In this document: positions 12,701-23,230 of the stretch, in pieces
Layout of the letters: the number at the start of each line of letters is the position of its first letter
Position numbering within the stretch: position 1 is the stretch's first letter
From: Blattamonas nauphoetae
Taxonomy: Eukaryota > Preaxostyla > Oxymonadida
Length of the DNA: 64,000 nt
NCBI GenBank assembly: GCA_033064195.1
Contig: JARBJD010000034.1
Location: 186,001-250,000, forward strand
Direction: 5' to 3'
Position numbers and translations under genes: made by a program
Notes under the pieces: model-generated
Databases searched by the model: none
What the model was told of the DNA's origin: nothing
What the model saw: only the letters and a program-made list of their open reading frames with translations

Positions 12701-15598
12701 TCATCGAAACTGCTCCCGACATTGTCGTGGTTGATCAAGTCGTCATCAGAGACGAAGCAAGGAATCGAGTTTGACGAGAATGGTTCGATTGAAGTTAACG
12801 ATTCCTCAACCAAATTGTCGTTTGCGTCGATCGTTTTCACTGTTTCCCAAACATGCTTGTCAACGACTCTGTTTGTGGTTGAGGACGGAGAATTGTCATT
12901 CTCGTCGTGTGTGATCGGATCAGAAGACAGTTCATCGCCTCATGTTCTCCCTGAATCCACATCGACACTGATCGAAGTGATGGTCGATGGAAAACTCACC
13001 CTCACCGACACGCTGATCAAACATATCGACTTCTCACACGCCACACTCGGAACAGCCATTCGTCTTTATCTCGGCGCGACAATCTCCTCGAGTGGAACGA
13101 AACCCGTGACAGACATCTCGTCGCAAGCAGCTGGAAGCCACGTGTTGATTCATGTCTCGGCCAATCTGGATGACAACGCTCTCTCTGACCTCTCCGACCT
13201 CTCGAACCTCCTCAAAACTTGGGGACCGACACTGACAGATAGCATCCGCTTCTCGAAAGACGAAATCAACGAATTTGTTGTGATTGACACGAATGAAGAA
13301 GTGGAGGAACTGATCTACCGCTGGCATCCGTATGACAACGAGACACTGTTCGTTGATCGAACTGGAGGAAGTCACTCGAAATGTGGGCTTTCCGTTCTTC
13401 CGTGCTCATCCCTCACAGACAGCGTCGAGAAGGTTGGAGCTGGAGAAGTGATCAAAGTGTGCAGTGGACTGGACGAAACAGCTGCCATTGTCGCCAAACG
13501 CGATCTGTCGATCATGTCAGCCGACGACTCCAAGAAAGAACTGTGTGTTTCAGCGACTTGCTCGTTCACATCGATCAGATTCTCTCTCTCGTTCACTTCC
13601 ATCTCATTCAAACCGTTCACATCAGCATCCACAAAGAACGCAGAAGCCACCCCACGATCTGCATCGCTGTTCTTTGTGGACTCAGGATCCCTCTCGCTAA
13701 CATCATGCTCGTTTTCATCATTTGAACTCTCCCTTCACTCGCTAACATCCGCCAAAGACTCAAGAGTCAGCCTTTCCAACAACCAGATCCAAGATCTCAC
13801 CTCTTCCGCCGATGGTGCATTCCTCCACATTGTCGGCGGTTCTGTCGATTTCTCGTCTGATGTTGTGACATCGTGTTCAGCGAAACACGGCGGAGTTCTT
13901 TTCTCGAAGGACTCCAGTGTGAGCATCAGTTCTGGAACCTTCTCGAACTGCGAAGCAGACGAAGGAGGAGTTGCATGTCTCGTCTCGTCCACTCTGACTG
14001 TCACATCGACATCTTTCGATTGGAATTCTGCAAAGAGAGGAGGAGTGTTCTGTGTTGACTTCGGAATCGACTCCACATCATCACTCTCGTTGACGGGTTC
14101 AATTTACACAGCCAACTCTGCAGTTGCTGATGAAACCGATGCGAATTCGGGGAAGGGAGGAGCGATCTTTGTGAATGGAACGACATCGTCGGAGACTCCT
14201 CTCGTTCTGAACGATTCTCATTTCGAGAAGAACATCGCAGCATTTGGGAATGACGTGTTTGTCGATGAATCCGTGCTGGGAGGAGCAAAACCCGATCTTC
14301 TGTCGAGTTGTGGTGGAGAGTCGTACAGCAGAATTCCTCATCTCGAAATCGGCAACCATCATATTCATGACGAAGAATTCTTTTCAATCTCCAACTTCAT
14401 CCCAGATCCATCTGTTCGTGTTTCAAGCTCTGGTGTTGATGATCTGTCGTGTAAATGGTCCAACGGATCCTGCCAGACAATCAATTATGCTCTCCAGTTT
14501 CTTCAGACAACATATCCCGACGACAAAACCATGTTCCAACGCCAATGTGTTCAAGATGACGCTTCAATGACGACAGACCCAGTTGAATTGGAGAAACACG
14601 ATCTGATCTATTCAGGTGACCCCTCGTCAGTCACAAATCCTTCTTCACTGTCTCTCTCAGCGACGTTTAGCAACAAGAATGGAGTCGTGTTCACGATTAA
14701 TGACGAATCGAGGTTGACTGTTCAGTGGATCGCATTTCACTTGACTCGATTGCACCAAGTTGTGACTGTGACATCCAAGGACGGACAACTTGCGATGGAC
14801 AACTGCCATGTCTTGAGCGAGAGCGGGACAACGACGTCGATCTCTCCGATCTGCTCTATGGGGACCTCACTCATTCTGAATACCATCTCATTCTCTCCCA
14901 CCCTCACCACTACAAAAGCTACTCTCTCTGCCCCTCTCGTCCATTTTGCTCCAACACCGTCCGCAGTCGGCAAGCTCGGATCAGGGTCGTTTTCAATGAT
15001 TGGCTCGTACTTCACGAATTTGACATTCGGAGAGACAACCATGATTGAGCTGATCACAGCAGGCGATGTCACTTTCACCTCTCCAACACTCTCAAATGTT
15101 CACTTTAGTCAAAACGAAGGTAAGTATCTTTCTCTCAAAGGGCAGGATTTCAGAACTCAACTCAAACCCGAGCAGTGGGACTCCAACCTCAAAACTGCAA
15201 ACCACGTCAACTCTCTTTTGGGAGAAGACGTTTCGATGGATGGGAAGGACAAGTGGAGAACAGGATCGCTTGTGTATTGGCTGGTGTCTCCATCGTCGGA
15301 AGTGATGGTTGGAGTAAATGAGCATGCCGTTGATCATCTGAATTGTGGATCGTCTGCTTTCCAATGCAAGACTCTGGATTCCGCCTTCAGATCGGCTGGT
15401 TTCAACGGCCTCACAACGCTCACCCTATCGACATCAAATTCACTCTCATCGAAACTTGAAATCACATCGTCGTGGATGATCAAGTCGTCATCAGAGACGA
15501 AGCATGGAATCGAGTTTGACGAGAATGGCTCGATCGAAGTTGCCAATTCCTCAACCAAATTGTCGTTTGCGTCGATCGTGTTCTCTGTTACCCAAACA
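9738..15598 (+). CDS. Gene 1, segment 2: beta-helix surface protein, main ectodomain
   Basis: Open throughout for about 1950 codons. It contains long arrays of beta-helix-like units, such as GTFSNCEAEEGG and STSFLSNSAKRGG, and Cys-containing spacers like CKWSNTDCKTIQYAL that probably cap or link helical blocks. A region of about 2.75 kb is duplicated in tandem: residues from about 10990 recur from about 13741 with stretches of identical DNA. The segment starts immediately after the DIRS-like element in the frame of segment 1 and ends inside the duplicated unit, where the 482-bp element begins after the 8-bp target copy CCCAAACA (15591-15598). The first copy of the duplication, near 12840, shows the uninterrupted version of that site. 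The likely role is extracellular recognition or coating. Confidence 0.85.
10990..13740 (+). repeat. Tandem internal duplication, unit 1 (~2.75 kb)
   Basis: Landmarks recur about 2750 bp apart after removal of the inserted element. The SAKHGGVLFSKDSSVS segment begins at 11126 and again at 13877; WHPYDNETLFVDRTGG near 13320 recurs near 16550; SSCVIGSEDSSSPHVLP near 12900 recurs near 16135. Boundaries are approximate. Confidence 0.8.
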
Positions 15599-16080
15599 GG
15601 CAAGGGTGGACTTTCTGGGCCAAAAAACTCTAAGTAGTGGCAAAAAAGTTGTGCTCGGCGGGAGTCGAACCCCGAGCACAACAGTCGACAGAGGGGTTGG
15701 CTACCGCTAGGCCAAACGCGCCGCACGTTCACTTCCAAAAAATTGGTGTCTTGAAGGGAGAACTGCAGTAGATTGTCACTTCACGATACATCATGATCAA
15801 TCGCTATGTTTTGAAAAATTGTAAGAAAATACGAGACATAAAGTTGAAATGAATCAAGAAAGCGTAAAGATGAAGTGATATAGTTCGCCGATCGACCTCA
15901 TCAAACACGATCGAATGATCGTGACATTCTCTGAGACGATCTCGACAGTATTCTCAACATTTTGAAAATAAAACGTGTTCACATCCATATTCGACAATTT
16001 ATTACGAGAGAATAGCCTCGATGAACTACAATGTCACAACACACCTCGATCACCTTTGGCCCAGAAAGTCCACTCGTGCC
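15599..16080. mobile_element. 482-bp TIR element (8-bp TSD) with a tRNA-like unit
   Basis: Terminal inverted repeats of 26 bp (left GGCAAGGGTGGACTTTCTGG, right complement GGCACGAGTGGACTTTCTGG, then GCCAAA in both) are flanked by a perfect 8-bp target duplication CCCAAACA at 15591-15598 and 16081-16088. Removing the element plus one target copy restores the gene 1 frame and matches the undisturbed site in the first tandem unit. There is no transposase. An 8-bp duplication is typical of hAT-type elements, so this is probably a hAT-related MITE. It contains a Pol III-type unit at 15642-15724. Confidence 0.88.
15642..15724 (-). ncRNA. tRNA-like Pol III transcription unit
   Basis: On the minus strand there is an A-box-like sequence TGGCCTAGCGG (15714-15704) and an exact B-box match GGTTCGACTCC (15671-15661), followed by T6 (15647-15642) as a Pol III terminator. 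The 3' half forms a perfect 11-bp hairpin (GTTGTGCTCGG pairing with CCGAGCACAAC, 15682-15648) around the T-loop-like sequence. The D-arm-like part is plausible, but no normal acceptor stem or five-base-pair anticodon stem can be drawn, so this is not a standard tRNA. It may be a tRNA-derived small RNA, a SINE head or a decayed tRNA captured by the element. Confidence 0.6.
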
Positions 16081-18178
16081 CCCAAACATGTGTGTCAACG
16101 ACTCTTTTTGTGGTTGAGGAAGGAGAGCTCTCGTTCTCATCGTGTGTGATCGGATCAGAAGACAGTTCATCGCCTCATGTTCTCCCTACATCCACATCGA
16201 CTCTGACCGAAGTGACGATGAATGCAAAACTCACCCTTACCGACACACTGATCCAACACATCGACTTCTCACACGCCACACTCGGAACAGCGCTCAAAAT
16301 TCATGTCCCCTCGACGATTTCCTTCAATGAAAACTCGAAAGTGGGAGAGATCTTTTCGAATGGAACAGGAAGTCATGTCGCGATTCTCACCTCAACGGAA
16401 CTGGAATCATCATCGATTTCATCACTCGCCTCTCAATTCCTGTCTTGGGGACCGACACTGAAAAACAGTAACCGCTTCTCGAAAGACGAAATCAACGAAT
16501 TTGTTCTGATTGACGAGAAGAGTAAAGTCGAAGAACTGATCTACCGCTGGCATCCGTATGACAACGAGACACTGTTCGTTGATCGAACTGGAGGAAGTCA
16601 CTTGAAATGTGGACTCTCTGTTCTTCCGTGCTCGTCTCTGTCGTCCAACGTCCGGAAGGTTGGGACTGGAGAGGCGATCAAAGTGTGCAGTACTCTGACT
16701 GAGACAACTGGATTCGTTGCAACGAAAGATCTCTCGATCACATCATCGGAGAACACCAAACAAATCATGTCTGTCTCAAGTTCGACGACTTTCACAACTC
16801 AAGACTCCAATCTCACCTTCACTGACCTGTCATTCATTCCTCTCCCTTCGAATCCATCTCAAAACACGGAACCGTCTCAACGAACTGATTCTCTCTTCGT
16901 TGTGGAATCTGGCTCGATTGAACTCACAACTTACTCAGTCTCGTCGTTTGTCCTCGCCAATAAACCACTGCTCACCCTCACATCTGGCTCACTGACTCTG
17001 GAATCGTGTGATATCTCGTCCATCACTCGCTCAACAGGAAATGGAACAGTGTTGGAGATAGCGATGGACAGAGTCCTTTTCCTCTCGCTGAACGATGTGA
17101 CATTCTCATCAATGCCATCGTCGAAAGAGTCTGCACTTCTCGCTCTTTCCTTCCCGCCTTTCGACGAATCCGGGCCGATGCCGCTCTTTGACTTCAATCT
17201 GACCAATCTGCACTTTGTCGAGATGGTCGAAAATGGAAACGATGAATCATGTTTTGTCTCTGTCGTTGGATCCAGACTGGCTGATTGGATTTCTGAGAAC
17301 GATACTCGGTTTGCAGGGTCGTACACCAATAAATCGCCACTGAACAACTTTTTGAGCTTTAACGAGACCCACGCTCTCCCAGCGTCGCTCTTGTTCTACC
17401 TGCTTCCATCTGAAGGACCAGTTGGAGTGTCCTGCTCTGGCATCGACATGGCGAAGTGTGGGTCGAACAGCATTTGGTGCCCAACCATCTCGCAATCTCT
17501 CGATCGCCTCGCCGCGCAGAAGACGAACAAGATTGTTGTGATGGACGAGATTGATCTCTCGACGACTATTTCGCTGCCAAATGACGTCATCTTCTCCGGA
17601 AACGATGCCAAAACGCTCTGTGCATGTGTTGTTGGTGAATCTGGATCATTCGAAGCTTCAGGTGACGATGTCGTGTCCATCACCACTCTCGATTTCTCGC
17701 TTCCTCTCTCTCAATCTGTCGACGCTGTGATTGTCCATTCATCCGACAAACTGACACTCTCACGCCTTCACATCTCTTCGAAAGGAAAGTCGTCAGCTGT
17801 TTTCCTCCGAATGACGACAGGAACAACAGAAATGTCAAACATTGTCGTTCACTCGGAAATGGAGAAGAACTCAGTCTTGTTCTCGCTTCTGGAAGGATCT
17901 GTGAACATCACAACTCTCGCAATCGAAACATCAGTCGCGCAGAACGGAAGTGTTGTGAAGATGGAAGGAGGAAATCTGAGCTTGACAGGAATGACACTCT
18001 CGTCAAGCGAACCGATCGAAGGACAGTTGCTCTCCCTCGCCAACTCGCCTTTCACTCTCTCCAACATCAAAATCACGAACCACACATTTCTCTGCCCTCT
18101 CTTCACCTTTTCCGATTTCGGAGAGAGCTCTATCAACAACATGAATGTCTCAGGCTCGTCTGGCTCCACACTCATCAC
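16081..18178 (+). CDS. Gene 1, segment 3: beta-helix surface protein
   Basis: Continues gene 1 from the second target copy (16081-16088) with VSTTLFVVEEGELSFSSC, exactly where the parallel sequence in the first tandem unit reads LSTTLFVVEDGELSFSSC. About 700 codons of further beta-helix-like units follow with many potential N-glycosylation sites and few Cys pairs. The segment ends at SGSSGSTLIT, at the 8-bp target copy CTCATCAC (18171-18178) of the next inserted element, and resumes at 20680 as ITAKDGSELTIRNSAF. An ATG-initiated ORF can be drawn from 15975, inside the inserted element, but its first codons are element sequence. Confidence 0.85.
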
Positions 18179-18232
18179 GGGACTGACTATAGTTCATCAG
18201 CGTTTTCAACTATAGTTCATCAGAGACCCATA

Positions 18233-18837
18233 ATCTGTTGGGAGCGAGTCGAATCTACTTCTTTTCGTTCATGATGAAAAAATGCCACCCAAAGAAGAGC
18301 ACTGATCCACCTTGGATGCCAACCTCGAGGAGCAGTCGACGACGATGATGAGGAAGACGAAGGGAAACATGCTATGAAGAAGCAGTTCGACACCACGTGC
18401 ACAATCGAGTTCATTGGGGTTCCAGTCGACGAGAGTGAGCCACAATCTTTCAACTCGCAATGTGCCAGCTCCATCGAGCGCGGAGCCGACACAACCGAAA
18501 GAAGTGGCATCGAAGGCGAGGAAGTACTTGCTTGCACTGTCGTTGTGTTTGTCGGTGAGATACCTTGGATCGCGAAGCAGTTGTCGGGAGATGTCGACGA
18601 GAAGGAGATGAGAGGAGAACTGGAAGAAGTCGTTCCGATCCACTCTCCCCCCAAAACGAGCGGCACTCCTTCGCTCATCCATATGCAGTTCATCATCACT
18701 CCATTCAGAGAGAGTCGTCCGCTAAGGGCACACACCGACCCCATCACAGCCTTCTGATCCCACCTCTCCTCTTCCCCACACCATCCACATCGTTCCTCCT
18801 CCGGTTGACGCTGATGGCAGGCTGATCGACATCTCAC
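18233..18837 (-). pseudogene. Captured surface-protein fragment inside family B element
   Basis: A minus-strand frame (start near 18837) reads SSSSPLISFSSTSPDNCF, then a Thr/Ser-rich stretch, MELAHCELKDCGSL and VHVVSNCFFIACF. This is the same strand-turn texture and Cys spacing as the ectodomains of genes 1 and 2. It starts and ends inside the element with no membrane or kinase part. I read it as a fragment of a host surface gene picked up by the element. It could alternatively be a decayed older gene copy. Confidence 0.5.
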
Positions 18838-19367
18838 GCATCTCGATCCTCCACTTCCAGTCTACTTCGCTTTCGTTTCTTGCCCTCAACCTCCACATCT
18901 TCTGATCCCACCCACATTCTGCTCCCGAAGTACGATGAGTGTACGATCGACAGAATGATCTTCTCGTCGACCTGCTTCTGGTTCAATCCTGTCTTCAGTC
19001 CAACACTCACCGACGAACAGCATTCATCCTTCTCTCCACATTCTGACACCTCTCCACTTCCCCTCGGAGAAATCGTGATTAATCCATCCTTGATGACCAC
19101 ACCGAGTCCATCGAGCTGCACGGCCAAGCTAACGTCCCATACAGCTGAGACGAGTCAGACTATGACGAGTCGCAGAACATTACGATCGAAGATGGAGCTG
19201 AGTCTGTTGAGACTGTCACTGCACTTTCTACAATCACTGCCCGGTCAATTTCTTTATTTTTCTTTGATTCGATTTGGTTGGAGTCGACATTTGATTGCCG
19301 GCCGGATCCCTCGTTGCCATGATATGGGTCTCTGATGAACTATAGTTGAAAACGCTGATGAACTATA

Positions 19368-20668
19368 CAGGGTATCCCATAAGTCTTGGATCTCGCGATT
19401 TGTGAGAGACCAACAAAGTTTCATGATTCATGGCGTTCGTTTTGGGTATCCTCTCTTCTTTTGTCATCTTTCTGCAGATGAAAGGAACTGTGAGATGTCA
19501 TTCATCCCTCTGTCCAACTCATGGCAAGGATCGTCAACAATCATTTATGATGTTGTGTCGTCCAGAATTGAAGTGAATAATTGTCAGAGGTCTGCTTCTT
19601 TCTCGCCAAAAGTGCTTTGTTCCATCCATTCTCAGAAACGTTGCACCTCGTCATCATCAACCAAAATCAACGCACCTCTTTTCGAATCAGAACAGGTTCA
19701 TCGATGACCAAATCGCTTTTTCCTCGCTTCGTTCTCCGAGAACTTTCACCCTCTCTGGTTTTGGGAAGTATAGAAGACTCAGAGTTGTCGAGTTTGATCA
19801 CTTGATTCACAATCACCATTTTTTCAGCATCAGGACAATCATAGTTCCTGGGATCCATTCAACCTGACGAAAATGTCTCACAAAGTCGGAAGCATTGTCT
19901 GGAATCATCAGGAAGTACTCTGAAGGATCTCTCACGAAATGACCAAACTTGACGTTCTGTCTCGCTGATGAATCGAGTTGATGAACTCCTCTCTCGTTGG
20001 ATCAATTCAGTTTGCCTCTATCACTTGAATTTTGATTCATTTGTTTGTGATTTCTGCTCCAGACTTCAATAACGAACCAATCTCCTCCAATGGGATCACT
20101 TCTTTCAAAATTAGGCATTGGTTGGGATATAATCCATCATAACGAAGTCATTCACAAAACACCAAGAAAAACTCAACCATTATCTTTGATGACACTGATT
20201 GTGCTGTCTGCGGCGTCTCTATTTTTCAACCACCTCCAAAACTGTCAGTTCTGGGAGTTTGTCCTTTTCATCCTCAATTTCCAGTTGTTGGAACCATTTT
20301 TCTCAACATTTCCATCTTGTGAATCCACATCCTTCCAAACCATCGAGATAACAATCCAACCATTTCGATCATTGTGAATCCTCTCATAGTCTTCCAAACA
20401 ACCAAATTGCCGATTCTCGTCGGTACGTAGCTCATCTCTGAATGAAAAATCCGTTGTAGGACTAAGTCACGTATACTCTTCTGAATGGTTGTTGTGGACC
20501 GTGTCGCTTTTTTGTTCAACGTTGTTCTCACTTCTCTCTGCACCATTCCTCTTAACTTTGATTTTCACTATGAGAATCTGTTCAAGGATTGTGTGAATGA
20601 ATGGATAATTCCTGAAACACATGATTGACAGAGATCTCGATGATTTCCAAGACTTATGGGATACCCTG
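19368..20668. mobile_element. Tc1/mariner-like element nested in a family B end
   Basis: A 1301-bp element with 23-bp perfect inverted ends CAGGGTATCCCATAAGTCTT(GGA), flanked by TA on both sides (19366-19367 and 20669-20670). TA targets, the CAGGGTATCC start and the ~1.3-kb length fit Tc1/mariner. Only short ORFs remain (for example 20274-20546 minus), so any transposase is badly decayed; I could not find an intact DDE/D core. It split the right terminal repeat of the GGGACTG element at its TA, showing it arrived later. Confidence 0.85.
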
Positions 20669-20679
20669 TAGTCAGTCCC

Positions 20680-22455
20680 CTCATCACCGCCAAAGATGGA
20701 TCCGAGCTCACCATTCGAAACTCCGCCTTCTCGTCCATCTCTCCACCCGCAGCCTCCAACCAAGCCGACAGTTCTGATTTGTGTGGATGGGAGACCAGTC
20801 TCGTAGAAATAACAAACACGACCGCCGATTTTCATGTGACCGAATTCACATCCGTCAGTCATGGAGCACTCTCTGTCTCTGACAGCGTTCTGAATATGAC
20901 TGGCTGCATCTTCAATCTGAATTCACCTTCCAACGTGGAATGGCCTTCTCTCCGCCGAAACGTGAAATGCTCGAATGGAACGGTGTTGATCAATGGGATC
21001 GGAGGAGGGGACGGCCACTCCACGTCTCACCATTGGATCGTTGCAGATGGATGCACTGTCACCAAAGACGGTGAGATCTTGGCAGCTCCTCTCTTCGTCC
21101 CCACTCTTGTGGCGAATGAATCAACCAGCAAGTTGGACAAGAAACTGAAACAGTATTTGGTGAATGTTGTTGGAACGATGATGATTCCATGCGGACTGAA
21201 GTTGGAAGTGTTTGAGCACAATCCATCCAAATCGAACACCGAAGCGCCCTCCCTCAACTTCACCATCTCCGCTCTCAATCCGTCAAAATGGACAGAGAAG
21301 GAACTCTCGTTCGTCCTCCCTCAAGAATCCGTGAGCTCGCTGAGCAGTAAAGCTGAACTCCGCTGCCGACTCGTGTTTGCTGACAGTCAGACCACAGACT
21401 CGTTCTCGTTGACTGGCTCGTCGAAAGGAAACATGGCACAAGCTGGAGTGATCGTGTCGATCGTCGTCCCCGTTGTTGTCGTCGTCATCGTCGCTCTCCT
21501 CCTCTTCATCATCATCGCTGTAGTCTGTCGCCGACGCAAAACGAAGAAAGAAGCCAAACAAGCAAGCCACGAACTGGACACTGCATATGAAGCGGAGATT
21601 CAGGTGAAGAACGAACTGTTCGAACCAGAAGTGACGATCAAGCCGATTTTCGGAGCCTCCAAAGATCATTCCAAGCAGAGCTCGCTTCTGATGGTGAGCG
21701 ACGACGATGAACACGATCCAACAAGTCAGAAGGTCGGTGCGACGTGCTTCGTTCCGATTCCGTATGTCTCAGCAATCGGATGTGAAGGCGAGAACGGTGA
21801 AGTCTCAGTTGATTCACGAAACACGCTGTATCGCCGTCTTCATGTCGAGAAGCAGAAGGATCTGTCGAAGCGGACGATTGGTCTGCAGATTGTGAAGGGA
21901 CTTGAGCGAATGGCGAGGGAACGACCGTCATGCGAGATCTTCTCAAGACTGTCTCCACACTGGATCATCATGAACCTCACAGACAACATCTTCCTCCGAA
22001 TCGAGAGCCAACTTCCACAGCCATCGAAAGAAGGTCAGACGAAAGCGAGCGAGTCTCGAAACAACGAAGATCGGCGATGGAACGCACCTGAACAGGAGAC
22101 GAAAGAAGGCGAGAACGAGAACACGAAAGAGGCAGGATCATTCGACGAGATGAAAGCGACGGTTTTTCGGCTCGGCCTGGTCTTGTGGGAAATGGAGACT
22201 GAACAAGTGCCCTTCGGGGAGTTGGATGCAGTGAATGCGTCTCGGCAGATCAAAGCGGGAGTGATGCCTCTGATCCACAACTGGGAGGACGAAGCGTTGG
22301 CGGAACTTGTTCGCGAATGCCTCTCCTACTCACCCGACGAACGCCCCACACTGGCTGATGTGGAATCGCGTCTGAGTCTTCTGAACTCAAAAACAATCAT
22401 TCCTGTTCCACTTCAACAGAACGAAGCTGTTGTCGTTTCTGGGGTCACTGCTTGA
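20680..22455 (+). CDS. Gene 1, segment 4: membrane span and kinase-like tail
   Basis: C-terminal segment of gene 1, beginning at the second target copy (20680-20687). The last ectodomain part (to about 21430) is followed by one hydrophobic helix, about MAQAGVIVSIVVPVVVVVIV (from 21432), and an RRRKTKK stop-transfer. The cytoplasmic tail resembles the C-lobe of a protein kinase: RLSPHWIIMN stands where HRDLKxxN should be, RWNAPEQ matches the APE motif, VFRLGLVLWEMET matches DVWSxGxxLWEM, and DERPTLADV matches the RPT motif. The HRD aspartate and a DFG motif are missing and the N-lobe is short, so it is probably a pseudokinase. With segments 1-3 and one copy of each target site the total is 11397 nt, exactly 3799 codons including TGA. 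Confidence 0.88.
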   Translation, partial: LITAKDGSELTIRNSAFSSISPPAASNQADSSDLCGWETSLVEITNTTADFHVTEFTSVSHGALSVSDSVLNMTGCIFNLNSPSNVEWPSLRRNVKCSNGTVLINGIGGGDGHSTSHHWIVADGCTVTKDGEILAAPLFVPTLVANESTSKLDKKLKQYLVNVVGTMMIPCGLKLEVFEHNPSKSNTEAPSLNFTISALNPSKWTEKELSFVLPQESVSSLSSKAELRCRLVFADSQTTDSFSLTGSSKGNMAQAGVIVSIVVPVVVVVIVALLLFIIIAVVCRRRKTKKEAKQASHELDTAYEAEIQVKNELFEPEVTIKPIFGASKDHSKQSSLLMVSDDDEHDPTSQKVGATCFVPIPYVSAIGCEGENGEVSVDSRNTLYRRLHVEKQKDLSKRTIGLQIVKGLERMARERPSCEIFSRLSPHWIIMNLTDNIFLRIESQLPQPSKEGQTKASESRNNEDRRWNAPEQETKEGENENTKEAGSFDEMKATVFRLGLVLWEMETEQVPFGELDAVNASRQIKAGVMPLIHNWEDEALAELVRECLSYSPDERPTLADVESRLSLLNSKTIIPVPLQQNEAVVVSGVTA

Positions 22456-23230
22456 TTCATCGCCATACTTCACTTCAACTCATTTCACACCAATCGATAT
22501 TTATGTCCCCCAACTCAACCACTCACCCACCCTCTTGATTCACTCTGCTGGATCTTATTTGGTCGCCTTCCACAACACTTCGCGTTGGCTCCACAGAAAG
22601 ACACACTCCCAGCGAGTTCGAACACCTCCCACCTTTACAGATCTTCGTTTTCATCTTCCTTTTGTCAAAATGGATTCTGTTTCCAACGCCATCGAGTCTG
22701 TCCTTCACTCGACTCACTTCAAACCAATCAGCTCCACTCACACAGCCCATACGCAACTTATTATCCACGTCACTCCATCTCGGCCAGACATTCTTTCAAC
22801 CCAACCAGCACACTCACACCTCTTCCACCAGTTCTCCTCGATGCTGGAAAATGACAACGATTGATCAAACTCACTTCACAACCGGAACATCTCTGGAACT
22901 TGTTTGGTCGTGTTCTTTGCACAAAGTGCGACTTACATGTCTTCTTTCGCGACTCAACTATTTCACATTCCGTCGTCTCCCATCCATCACTCGTCTTCCT
23001 TCTGCCATTCTCTGCTGCCTTTTCTTGCTTTACGATTTTCTGATTCTTCTTTGCTTTGATTCTGTTTTCACTTCATGTCACTCAGACATCATTCGATCGA
23101 ATCTCCTGAGATTGAACGGAATGATTCATGTTTGACAATCCTTTAAGTATCGACACTGTTTCACAAAGCAATGAACCGAAGATGAAAAAGTCTGAATACT
23201 CGCAATATCACTAGTGAGAGTCTCTTATCC
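22456..23230. other. Intergenic region 3' of gene 1
   Basis: Only short ORFs occur. The one recognisable item is the 207-bp dispersed repeat at 22942-23148. Confidence 0.6.
22942..23148 (+). repeat. 207-bp dispersed repeat, copy 1
   Basis: Nearly identical, in the same orientation, to 46654-46860 (only scattered substitutions). Both copies start at ATGTCTTCTTTCGCGACTC and run to about TCATGTTTGACAAT. The frame from that ATG is about 40 codons long and is open in both copies, but there is no other evidence of a protein. The two copies lie 3' of gene 1 and 5' of gene 2. Confidence 0.85.

Larger units (their letters stand above)
13741..16980 (+). repeat. Tandem internal duplication, unit 2 (interrupted)
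   Basis: Second copy of the ~2.75-kb coding unit, carrying the 482-bp element at 15599-16080. Some blocks are identical in DNA to unit 1 over about 70 bp, suggesting recent duplication or ongoing gene conversion. Boundaries are approximate. Confidence 0.75.
18179..20679. mobile_element. GGGACTG-ended TIR element in gene 1 (family B, copy 1)
   Basis: The ends read GGGACTGACTATAGTTCATC and its complement, continuing as a ~50-bp inverted repeat with a second ACTATAGTTCATCAGAGACCC block. Perfect 8-bp target duplications CTCATCAC lie at 18171-18178 and 20680-20687. The right terminal repeat is split by a mariner-like element (19368-20668); without it the element is about 1.2 kb. No transposase is seen, and the core instead holds a minus-strand fragment resembling the host surface proteins. 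A second family member, with 8-bp duplication GTTTTATC, is at 32279-33621. The 8-bp duplication suggests hAT-type mobilisation. Confidence 0.88.

Noticed and set aside
15648-15724. A standard tRNA gene
   Set aside because: A and B boxes are good, but no acceptor stem or proper anticodon stem forms, and the 3' half is a long perfect hairpin. Kept as tRNA-like only.
15975-16080. Start of a separate gene at 15975
   Set aside because: The first ~35 codons lie in the 482-bp element; the homologous tandem unit shows the coding sequence continues from 15598.
18220-18837. Independent 205-codon minus-strand gene
   Set aside because: It runs into the element's terminal repeat and resembles an internal piece of the surface proteins; treated as captured fragment.
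20680-22455. Active protein kinase
   Set aside because: The HRD aspartate, DFG motif and a full N-lobe are missing, so catalytic activity is unlikely.
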